From Watersipora subatra (Eukaryota; Bryozoa; Gymnolaemata; Cheilostomatida; Watersiporidae): a stretch of 64,000 nucleotides of DNA. Numbering within the stretch: the first letter of the stretch is position 1; every line of letters starts with the position of its first letter. This document shows positions 10,701 to 20,536 of this stretch, in pieces. The translations under genes and the position numbers were made by a program. The stretch is from the NCBI RefSeq assembly GCF_963576615.1, contig NC_088713.1, positions 41,814,776-41,878,775 of the forward strand, in the 5' to 3' direction. The notes beneath the pieces are model-generated. The model had not been told where the DNA came from, searched no databases, and saw nothing but the letters and a program-made list of their open reading frames with translations.

Positions 10701-13700
10701 TATTAAATAGCTTAGTGGAATTTTCCATTGGCAGTATGCCAGGCTACTAGCTGGAAAGGTACAGTTGTTTGACAAAGTTTTAAAACCTTTACAGTTGATT
10801 TCATTTTTTTCTTAATTTATTTCAACTACACGACACACTTCTCTCATGATATGTAGTTTGAAAGTTAGAAAGGCAAATGTTGTTATTTGTTAAATACAAA
10901 TCAATTTTCTGTCCAAAGTCTCTTCTATTACACGGGCAACGCCGGTTAGCACAGCTAATGATAAATATATATACGATGTAGCCAACATATGGGCGCATTA
11001 CAGTCACATATGCAATATGTACTACCAATGCATATACTACAAATACCCAAATAATGCATAACCATATATTCAATATTAAGAAGGTACATTGTATGCCATA
11101 CTTTCATATATGCAGCTTCTGTTTCAGCTATTGTCTTGTCAAATTCGTTTCGCTGTGCCATTTTCTTTGCTAAGCTTTCGTTGACCTTTGCCAGTCGTTC
11201 TGTAAGGATTCGAATGTCATTTTGTATGCGAGATTTTTCTTCTTCTTCAACTATCGTTTGCCGATGCAGCTCATCCCGCTTGGCACACAAGTCCTCGATG
11301 CCTGCAGAGAATGGAAAATACAACAAATAAGTAAACCTGCCATTGATGTTTCTATTTTCTTCTTTCACACTATTTTTGATGTAACTGATCTGTTGCATTT
11401 TTTTGCTGTGTTATTATCATTTTCTGCGATTTTTTGTATTGTATCGTAACCTTTAATGTTTTTGATGTCCTAAGAGCAAAGCATATAAAGTGTTTACTTT
11501 TTGTTTTCTTTTTTAATCCTCATAGATAAAAAATTTATTAAAGTTAAACACGATCTACATCTACCTGGTTTTATTTATAATATGCAGTATACAGTACAGT
11601 TTATGGTGTAAAATGTTAAAAAATAAATTACCGAAGTTGTTAAATCGACTTGGAACGGATTAAAACTTATACATATTAATTCTAATGAGAAAACCTGTTT
11701 CAGATCTCGAACAACTCGGTTTTCGACCAACCTTCTGGAACGGATTGTGTTCGAGAACCGAGGCTGCATTGTACTAAAATAAATCAATATATGGACCTCT
11801 GCTAATTTTAATTGTAGCTATAATGCATAGCTTTCTGGCTTTAAGACGTGATAAGAGAGCTTAAGTTTAAAGGTTTATGGGAAATTCTATCGGCCGAATT
11901 AAGGTGTAAACACACTAGGCGATTTTATCGCGAGCGTCATGAGGAGGGCGGAGATATCGCTAGCGTGTGCATAAACACACTTGAGCGATTCTCTAGCAAA
12001 CGATATAATGGTCACGCCCACAAACTGCCAATAAAATTCCGTATCATCAGTTTCTTCGGAGTTGTTAATAAATTTAGGTCAATCAATATGGCGCCGTCTA
12101 GGCGACAACGTAAACAACTTACGCATTTGCTATTAAACCTATCTCACTTTCACGGATTGTACACTGCCTACACTACAAGGAGACATAAGAAAAAACGATT
12201 ATTGCATTTTTAACTGTAACATTTTTTACTATTTTTATACATATTTTATTTTGTAGTGGTTTTTTATATTTAGGCCTAATGTATTAAATATTTACCGTTC
12301 TCAAGATGGTCAACCCGCGCAACGATTGACTCCAAATGTTGGTTTTCAACATGGATTTTTTGTAATTTTTGTTTGTTATGGTGCACAGGACTGGGAGTGC
12401 TATTATTAAATTTATGAACAATTCAGTGCTCGTTCTGAAGATGTTTCAATATTAACAAAATAGCAAATTGTCGCTGCTGTACGTTGGTGAACATCGATAA
12501 GAAATAATTACCCACCATAAAATGGCATTCTGGTAAAATCCAACCAATCGAAATGCATCTCGCTAGCGATAAAGTTGTGCAGAGAAAGTCTAACGTTATC
12601 GCTCTGGATGAGCACGCTGGGTGAATTCTAGCGCAGATTAGCGCCACGCAGCGCGATATCGCTCTAAATATCGCCTAGTGTGTTTATACCTTTACACATT
12701 TGCCGAAATAACAATTGTTAAAATTGCAAATTTTCATCTAAAAATGTTGTTTTTGCCGAAAATTTAGAATATTAGTCAAAAACTAAAACCATTCAGTCAA
12801 AAATAATAATATGGGACAAAAATACTATTAGTTATAATATTAATAGTAAGCTTTCACTTATTAAGTAAATTTATATTTAACTTAGTGTTAGTTTAGTTTT
12901 ATAATTTTGTACTAGCTCTAACAGCTAAACATATGTTATGTTCGGATTACTTGACCGTAAGAAAACTTCACACACAATTTTTATGCGCACGCAACTTTTT
13001 TTTCATAGAATTTTGTGACATAATAAAATATACTTGCACAGCATATTGTGTGTTCCTTTGATTCAAGATCCAAGTTGCAATGAAAGCTAATTCGTTAATT
13101 GAAAGCTACGACAACTCTCCCAACATACAGATATTTATTTGTTTTTTTTATATATATGGGTCATGATCACAGAAACCATGGTTAAGTCAGGATTGTAAGA
13201 TTTGGAGTTATCTACATTAGCAGAAAGAGAAAATTCTCACAATTATTTTGCAAATTTTTTTTGATTCTAGCTTATTTACAGCAGATTTTATGGTCAATAA
13301 ACTGAATGCGCGTTTACCATTAGTGCGAAAACATAGTTTCGAGAAAACTGGTGTTAAAGTTTGAGAAACGAAAACTAATGCCCAATTTTGTTTACATTTC
13401 AAAACGTCATAGCAACCAATATCAAGAGGTTGTGATATTCATCTAGATTTCTGTGTTTCTATTCAAAAAATTATGCTGAATTCAAAAATCTAAACAGATT
13501 TTAGCTGGTTGTCACAGAAATAGCTGTATATTTATAAGAAAATGTATTACTTAATTTTGTAGATATTTAAAACGGCTTGGCAGTACCGTGATATCGGGCA
13601 CAACCAAATCATCAGCAAAATCTTTAAAAAAGTAACAACAGTAACACATTGCACACTATCGGTCACTATATACTTTGATCTTAGAAATTCGAATAATTAT

Positions 13701-16700
13701 TCTTATAATTAAATCTGATAATAATCCTATAAAACCGAATAATTATTCTTATGATTAAATAATGTAATAATCTTTTAAGAATTGTTAGGAAATTATCATC
13801 GTCATTCCCTTTACTTTTACTGCTTTGCACTTCAGTTGGAACACCAAAGTACTCATTACAAGTGCCCAAAATGTCAGAGTTATCTTTAAAATCGGCAAAA
13901 AAGAAACGATTATATTTATCGGACGCCATTTATCTGTACTTCCTGTTTAGCTTAGCAACAGTTTTAAGAGGGTTTTTCCGAGGGTTGAAGACTTCTATTG
14001 GCTAAACTGATTTCAGATTCAGAAAGATCACTCTTTGATTGGTCCAGATGCACGTGTTACAAAAATCGTTACCAATATTATAAATTCAGTGGGTGCAACT
14101 TCAAAGTCGGATAACTCAACTTCGTGATTTGCGACTTAACCATGGTTTCTGTGACCGTGACACATATATATATATAATGAAATCTTTTGAGATGGCACAA
14201 TTTTGATGTTATAACTTGGTGTGCACTTTTGAAAAGTTGTAGCAAAGTGATAATGTAATAATCAAGTCCTTTGAAAAGTGTTCAACCTGAATTTGACTTG
14301 TAGCCTGCATAGACTTTCAACAATTATCATTTTGATTAAACGTCCACTTACTAACCAAAAGACAGAAAATTACTAAATATTTTTATTTTTCAGAAAGTCT
14401 TTCATAGGTTGAAAGAAACATCCTTGTATGAACTATCAAATATTTGCTGTTAAAATTTTTTTCAAATTGTTTTTGGGCTGAGCAGTTTGTTGCTGCAAGA
14501 TCACTATTAGTGCTGGTGCATTGTTGTATGGAAATATCACCAAAACAATATACAAACAGGGAGTGAAGCCCGACTACAAGATACACACCCAATACGCACT
14601 AACAACACGATGCCAAAAACTTCTTAAGATCCAATAATTGAAGAAGCGACCACAAGCAAATTAGAAATTCAATGGTGGAAGGAATTCATCACAGAAAATG
14701 AGTCAATCACCTGGCCAAAAAACCACCCAATAGACATTGGAAACGAATCAGATGATAATACGTATAAAGATCTGCCATCCTCTGCCAGACACAACCTAGA
14801 TACCAAGAGTAAGTACGAGCTCTACCCTAGACATTTTACATCACATACACTAACTGGAGACTTACGCAAAAAAGATATCTTCACGCGTCTGACATAAAGC
14901 ATTGAACCTTAACGCTCAACCTACTCCCCACAGGCTAGCCTTTCCACATGCTATACTACTATCAAAGAGAACAGCTGCAATGACTCTTTCTTCCTTTTCC
15001 CAAGGACCTGCAAAGCTCTCTCTTTTTCTCAAGGGCCTGCTGAAACACTCTTTCCTCTGCCTGCTGAGGAACTTATCTGTCCTGCATGTGGAGTTTCCTT
15101 TCTCGCACCACCTGTTGAAGCTTTTTCACCCATAGACTCATAACTGTTGTTTGACTGTCAAGGCTCGAAGCCGTACGGCACTGAGCAAACGAGTATGAAT
15201 GACCGTTCGAGTAAGGTTGTAACATTCATTGGCTAGTTCAACCTTTTGTCATTAATATTATTGTGTTTAGAATTTTGTTAGCTGTGTATTTTATAGTTTA
15301 GCCTAGGTTATGGAAGAAAAATTCTTTTTACTGGTAAATATCCGCCATGCTTATATTAGCTTAACGCCTTCACTAGTACCAGAACCAGTAATAATCAAAT
15401 TAGTTCACACAAGCTAAGCAAAAGTGCACAAACTAAACAATGTCAAAATAGAAAAAGATGACAAAGCAAATTCAATGCTGATGTTGTGTTCTAAATTCTC
15501 TCAAAACACACGTGACAACATCTGCGCAAAAGGCTTTAATTTTATAGCCAAATAAATACAGTTTTGCAGACAGAGTAGAGAAACCATAGATATAGTAAAC
15601 CCTAGATTGGCGAATAGCTATCATTACAATGGAGCAAAAGTGGGCCTATAAATGACTGTTGTTCTCACGACGTTAGGTCGCAGTGATGTGCATCACGGCA
15701 ACAGAGCTTTCAGCTGAGCAATGAGTTTGGTAGTGAAACCATGCTTGTCCTACTAGTTTGTAAGTCATAAATGTTAAAATAAGACCAAATTCTTGGTGAA
15801 ATGTCATCAGAGGAGACTACAAAACCTAGATATGTGAACCCACACTAAACATTTTAAATACTTGGTAAACCTAACCTTTGCATGTGTACTATACCATTGA
15901 TTCACGTTGTGAGAAACTACTGAAAACAAACTAACTACCAACTCAACTGAACTTACTTGTCTTATCATGGTCTCATAACAATGAACATACATTCCTATGA
16001 TTATTCTGAATTGAATGTGAAGAGAATGAATGCTTGGGAATATCAAAAGAGTGTCTAGACTGATTACAACAACACATATTACAAGCTTGTCTCTCAGCTG
16101 ATAGGGTTGTAATCTAGCTTGGCATGATTGATCAAATGCCTTTTTTGTCTCATTCCAAGTAGGCCTAATGCAATGATATTGATTCTACTACATTTATTGC
16201 TAATGTTTAGGCTAAGAGAAATTCAAGCCCCAGCTGGTGCTGTGCCTAATGATGTTCAAGCAATCCTGAGAAATGCCAGGATCTGACGTTTCACCGCTTT
16301 CCAAATGAGAAACGATCTGTAACCCGTAATGCTTGAGTAAAAGTGGTGCGAAGACAGGATTGGACTCCAACATCAAGCTCTGTATTATGCAGCGGACATT
16401 TTGAGAAAGACTGCTACAAGGTTCTACCAGGTATTGGAAGAAAACCAAAGCTAAATTCTGACGCAATACCTACAATATTACCTACAGCTTATCCAACCTA
16501 CCTTCAGCCAAAAGCTGTGAAAAGACGGACACCATCTATAAGAACAGAAAGCCTGCCAAAACGCGAAAGAACATCTTAGACAGCAGCCAGCACCATAATA
16601 CCTGACCCTGAAAATACTACATTTGGTGATACTACTATCCATGATGATGAGCAACCTGCAGCTTCTGACAATTAGGACACACCTACAGCCTCAACAACAA

Positions 16701-17592
16701 GCTGCCAACGTGATGGTAGACCTAAACAGCCTGCTGTCACACGTATCTCAATATTAAAAAGAAGAATCAAAACTCTACAGCAGAGAGTTATTAGTTTCAA
16801 TTTCTATTTGGTCACTCTTTGTATTATCAATGATATAGAAGCTTCTAAATCATTGGTATTATCCATTACCATGTGTCTAAGATTTTTGCCTTTCTCATCC
16901 AAAGTCAGTTCTATATATTATCAATAAAATATAGTCTCACATGCACAAACTATGGAAAAATGGAGCAGTTTTTTTAGTGTAAGTCAATAGGAGTTCATAG
17001 ATCAGCTGATTCGCTTTACACATCACCATGACGTTGCATCATGCTAATTATAGGCCTCACTTGTTCTGATTATTCGCATATTTAGGGTTTACTATACCTA
17101 TAAGAGAAACTGTCGAGAAACTTAAAATCATAACTAAAATGAGTTACTTGAGATCAGTGAGAATCACACGAATTACAAACAACAGCTTGCTCTTTTCCTT
17201 TTAAACTAAAGTTAGCGAGTCAATGTTTTTTGTCAAAAGATAATATTTGTTGAAAGCACCATAAAACTTACACTCAAAATTAAAAACTACATTACATATA
17301 CCAAACTTAAGTGAAATGTGTATCTAAACATTCAATATAGCTATCTCCGAATTTTTAAATAACAATTCTCAAATCAGTACGACTTCCATATTTTTACACT
17401 GCAAAATATAATGAATATGGTCGAATTGGTGAAACTAAATTTCTTGTTGCACCATCACGCAAGTTCTTGGGGCACCATCACGCACAGCAATACTAGATAA
17501 TAGGTTAAAACTGAACAACGGGTTTACTCTTTTAACTTACATTTTACAAGTTCGTTGTTGTAGCTTTGCAAAGCTGCGCCTTGTTGGGACAT
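7635..17592 (-). CDS. SSNA1: SSNA1 (Sjogren syndrome nuclear autoantigen 1 / NA14), three coding exons
   Basis: Small self-assembling coiled-coil protein of centrosomes, basal bodies and axonemes; the family forms fibrils and binds, branches and stabilises microtubules. Coding exons are 17592-17541, 11301-11102 and 7706-7635, split by introns of about 6.2 and 3.4 kb with GT-AG borders. They join in phase to 107 residues (the human protein is slightly longer, about 119, mainly in the poorly conserved tail). Family signatures are seen in order: [18 protein letters not shown] at 1-18, a charged heptad coiled coil from about 19 to 75, [17 protein letters not shown] at 68-84, then [15 protein letters not shown]. 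The start was chosen because MSQQGAALQ is the conserved N-terminus; the frame stays open upstream to 17763, but that extension has no family counterpart. No broken residues are seen. The gene converges on the unrecognised plus-strand ORFs at 5.5-6.4 kb. Identification is by recognition of the family sequence, and is very sure. Confidence 0.95.
8490..8605 (+). mobile_element. tRNA-like SINE fragment, relative of 6655-6770
   Basis: GCCCAATGGATCCATTGTAT followed by GTGTAGCTTAATGGTTAAGT and a decayed B box (GGTCTCGAGATCAAC). Confidence 0.5.
8779..9563. repeat. CTG-rich tandem array (CTTGTATATCTGCTGCTGC units)
   Basis: About 40 units of 15-21 bp built from CTTGTATATCTGCTGCTGCC variants. Unit lengths are multiples of three, which keeps several frames open on both strands (up to 258 codons); these are not genes. 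In SSNA1 intron 2. Confidence 0.95.
10107..10364. mobile_element. Foldback element in SSNA1 intron 2
   Basis: 258 bp with about 58-bp inverted arms: GCTAGACTCTCCACATTTAT .. and its diverged complement ending ATAAATGTGGAGAATCTAGC. The 70-codon minus-strand ORF inside is a shadow. Confidence 0.7.
11102..11301 (-). CDS. SSNA1: SSNA1 coding exon 2
   Basis: The acceptor CTGCAG|GC completes Cys-18; the exon then encodes 66 residues of the central coiled coil, [14 protein letters not shown] through AETEAAYMK. The donor is AAA|GTATGG, a weaker match but the only one placed at the conserved family junction before ILESSQ. 200 bp, ends in phase 0. Confidence 0.95.
11902..12691. mobile_element. PIF/Harbinger-like element
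   Basis: 790 bp; ends AGGTGTAAACACACTAGGCG and its inverse (CGCCTAGTGTGTTTATACCT), flanked by 3-bp TTA duplications (11899-11901, 12692-12694). Subterminal copies of 'ATCGCTAGCG' type segments repeat inside. A short frame [20 protein letters not shown] (from 12089) could be a leftover transposon ORF. It lies in SSNA1 intron 1, about 600 bp from exon 2. Confidence 0.72.
13157..14165. mobile_element. TA-flanked element with GTCACAGAAACCATGGTTAAGTC-type ends
   Basis: About 1 kb between TATATA tracts; ends GGGTCATGATCACAGAAACC.. and, inverted, TGTGTCACGGTCACAGAAAC.., similar over about 60 bp. Minus-strand ORFs starting [20 protein letters not shown] (13929) and [14 protein letters not shown] (13402) may be leftovers of its protein, but no family was recognised. 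In SSNA1 intron 1. Confidence 0.6.
14611..14899 (+). pseudogene. Unrecognised ORF relic in SSNA1 intron 1
   Basis: ATG at 14611 is followed after five codons by TAA; the same frame then stays open for about 88 codons ([20 protein letters not shown], later [20 protein letters not shown]) to TAA near 14897. The composition (W-, K-, D/E-balanced) is protein-like and resembles a transposon-encoded fragment more than intron sequence, but no family was recognised. Confidence 0.35.
16229..16806 (+). pseudogene. THAP-domain protein pseudogene
   Basis: Reading one frame from 16229 gives a THAP zinc-finger (C2CH DNA-binding) domain: PSWCCA, two stops, [20 protein letters not shown], then [20 protein letters not shown] with the family's W, C..H and F residues. 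A linker and a short coiled-coil stretch near [14 protein letters not shown] follow. Stops lie at 16247 (TAA), 16250 (TGA), after RNA (TGA at a position usually Trp) and at two TAG codons further on. No frameshift is needed over about 190 codons. No start codon is left. It lies inside SSNA1 intron 1 on the other strand. THAP domains occur in cellular factors and in P-element-type transposases; which source this copy had is not clear. Confidence 0.75.
17541..17592 (-). CDS. SSNA1: SSNA1 coding exon 1
   Basis: ATG at 17592; encodes [17 protein letters not shown] plus the first base of the Cys-18 codon. The donor reads AAAT|GTAAGT, a strong consensus. 52 bp, ends in phase 1. Confidence 0.95.
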
Positions 17593-18450
17593 TGCAGGAA
17601 ACAACAGCTGACGTTTTAAACCAATTAATGTTGCAGAACGACGTAAAAATTTCCGCGAATACGTCAACACAAATTCAAATCTAAATTCGAAGCGGTTGTT
17701 GTCAACCAAACACAATGTCGCCGAGGAAGAATATGAAATATTGGAGACGGTAAAACACATCACTTGACGTCGAAAGTTGTTTGGTAGAGTTACACATTGC
17801 TATTTTCTAACATGTTCTATTACATGACACTTCATTGGTTGAAAAACGGAAACAGATTGGGATCTTTGCGCTTGCTTCAAAAGCAGCATCCGCTTTGTCG
17901 CCATAGACGCCTTTCACGCACTGGGATTGTACGCGGGTTTATCATTTTATGTTTACTTGCGAATATTTTCTCTTAAGGTATTTAGCTATCATAAGTGTTA
18001 TGCTTGGTTTACAGAAAGTTATTTAACATTTTGAAATAAAAGCTTGCATATTATTTGCGCCCATACAAACATACGTAACTTTTTATTTTGACTTCCTCCC
18101 GTCGATGGTGTCAACGCTAAATGTATTATATAAGTTACATTAGTCTTTAACATAATTCGAAAAAATGCAATAAGTGGACATGTAGCAAAAGTTTATGAAA
18201 CTCACCTGCATGTAACAACTTAGCACTATCTACGTCGAAACCCATATCAACTTCTTACCATTTCATCGTAGCTTTTTAATTTCCAAATCGACTGTTACTC
18301 TTACTCTCTCCCTCTCTTCTTTTTTAACACGTACAAGAGTTTGCGGCAAGGGATACGCCTCAGTGTTTTAACTTCTTTGCCAGCGCTGTTTAAAGTTTGG
18401 TTGCTATATTGACAACTAGTTTGCTATATTGGCGACTAGTTCGCTATATG
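17593..18450 (-). promoter_or_regulatory. Likely SSNA1 5' flank / promoter region
   Basis: The region upstream of the SSNA1 start is less AT-rich than its surroundings and contains a CRE-like TGACGTC palindrome core at 17765-17771, about 175 bp upstream of the ATG. No TATA box was placed with confidence. The assignment rests on position and one motif. Confidence 0.35.
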
Positions 18451-19106
18451 AAGTTTGGGTTTTAATTCACGTACAGTTTTTGATTAAAAAACTCTTACAA
18501 AAGGTTTAAGTTTTTGCATATACTGTAGATGGGACACCTCTGGTTGTAGCTCTGGCGTTTTGAGTGTCTTAAGTTTTACTGTTCATCAATTCTTCATATG
18601 AGCCGATACGAGATGAATGATTTTTCTCCTTTGTTATAAGACTATGCAGAACGTTGTGTCTAATGTTGTAGCGCCATGATGCTAGAGTTTCTAGTTTTTT
18701 CTTTCACTTACATTAAAAATGAATCGTACAGCTGTATTGTGAATATTCTTTGCACATTTTGTGTTTTCTTCGTGTATAAATAACTTTTGTTAGACTTAGG
18801 TTGTCGGTTATGGTGGTTAATGAATGTGGTTTGTTTTTTCTGGAGAAAAATATGGGTCACATGATCAGATTATGACTAGATGATTAGACCAAGCTGAAAC
18901 GAAACTGTAAAGTAGCAAGCCTCTATATTTGATAAGGGCTTGCTTTCCAGTAGAACCCGAAGTGTTTGTCATAAACTAGTGCTAAGAGGCATTTTATATT
19001 GAGATTTGTATTGGCCTTTTCATTTCATAAGATAACATCACGTGTCTAAACACTAACCACATCAAGTTGAATACGTCATCAAAATAAGGGGTTCCAACCT
19101 ACAGCC

Positions 19107-19250
19107 TGTTTTTTAACTGTTCGTTTTTGCGCTACTAAGAGCTTGTAATCACATTTCTACATATTTTGCCCCTACAACACATCAGAGTAAGACATGGTGA
19201 ACCTTTTGATACCAAATAACTGTAATGTGATTTTTGTGGCCAGTCAACCT
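19107..19250. mobile_element. Single arm of the 1047-1415 foldback family
   Basis: Runs TTAACTGTTCGTTTTTGCGC.. through GAGCTTGTAATCACATTTCT and AACACATCAGAGTAAGACAT to CAGTCAACCTCTAAA, matching the right arm of the element at 1047-1415. Confidence 0.7.
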
Positions 19251-19390
19251 CTAAAGACAAACTAATATTGCAGCATTATAAGAAATACTAAAAACTTTGC
19301 CTAAATACTAAAATAGTAGCGTTCATATACACTTCAATTGATGATGTCTTCATTATCATCATATTATTATTCATTACTATTATATATATA

Positions 19391-20536
19391 CAGTCAAACA
19401 TGGATAACTCGAACTTCACGGGACCGAGCAAAAGTGTTCGAATTATCAGAGCATTCAAGTTATCAGAGCACTGTCACAAGTCCATGTATTTACTTATTTA
19501 TTAGTAGATACATGTACATATGCAAACTATAATATAAATCAAAAGCACAAATGGCTTGTTTCAAATTAAATGCTTCTAATGTAAAGTTTAAAACGTTTTT
19601 ATCAAAAAGTATAGAGATTTTTCTATCACTTGAGATTGGTTTGTTGTTTGAGGTGATGTTATTGCCAGGACGTTTTTTTAGATTGACATTGGCAAAACTT
19701 GATCGTTGTTGAAATGCTCAAAAGAAAAGACATCTTTTTCTTTTGAGCGTTTTACCCACGATCAATTTTGTCGATTTTTCTTGAAGTTTATGCAACTTCA
19801 AGAAAAAGTTACCAAAGAAAAATCCCTTACTTTACCTGGGATTCGTTAAGAGCAACACTCCGAGGCAGTTCAATTAAAAGTTTTACGAGGTTTAACGGTA
19901 CATTGTATATCACTCACGCTTTTTGAATGGATACTTATTGAATGTACACACGTATTCTGTGTTTAGGTCAAACGATGAATAGTTTTTTTAGCTAAGACAA
20001 CGTATACGTTTAATAAAAACAATTTTAAGACGTTTTAAACATTCAACATTCCGACGTTGATTGAACACGAAATCAACGTCGGAAAACTATTCGTCACGGG
20101 CTAGCCGGGTCACGCACTCAAGGATTTTCGCCACGCACATACAAAACAACATGCTGTTTTTGTTTTGTATGTGCGTGGCGAAAATCCTTGCGCCCGTGAC
20201 CCGGCAAGCCCGTGCTATTAATCGTATAGCAGTATAAATCAAATTGGACCAAACCTTTAGAAAAGTCGTTGACAAAATTATTTTGCCGATGGTGGTAATA
20301 ACAACGCTTATGAATTACGAAAAGATGAGGTTTACCTCTATGGCTTTGAATAAAGTGATTTTCTAAAGCGATAACAACCGTTTCGGTAGCCGTTGGGCAT
20401 AAAAACAGTTCGAATTAACAGTGTTGAATTTGAGTTATCTATAGCAATTTATCATTACCTGGGAACGGACCAAAGAAACCGTTCGAATTAACCATGTTTT
20501 CGAGCTATCCGTGGCCGAGTTATCCATGTTTGACTG
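19391..20536. mobile_element. pogo/mariner-like element, copy A
   Basis: 1146 bp with inverted ends CAGTCAAACATGGATAACTC, flanked by TA on both sides inside TATATA. TA targets and CAGT ends fit the Tc1/mariner-pogo group. The interior carries 'GATAGAAAAATCTC..GCCAGGACGTTTTTTAGATT' type segments shared with another foldback family, and a large central hairpin (20094-20212). No transposase. Confidence 0.82.
20094..20212. repeat. Long near-perfect hairpin inside pogo-like copy A
   Basis: The arms CAAGGATTTTCGCCACGCAC.. and its exact complement enclose a loop of about a dozen bases near 20148-20160; the stem extends outward through GGGTCACG/CGTGACCC with small mismatches. The arms are markedly more GC-rich than the element. 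Confidence 0.8.

Noticed and set aside
10955..11398. Single 147-codon minus-strand ORF covering SSNA1 exon 2
   Set aside because: Only 11301-11102 is SSNA1; the rest of the frame is intron read-through on both sides.
11848..12213. 121-codon plus-strand ORF
   Set aside because: It begins outside and runs across the end of a Harbinger-like element; no family signature. Only the inner MAPSRRQ part was kept as a possible element remnant.
17593..17763. N-terminal extension of SSNA1 (upstream in-frame codons from MMCFTV)
   Set aside because: The family starts at the conserved MxQQGAALQ; the extension has no counterpart and is probably 5' UTR.
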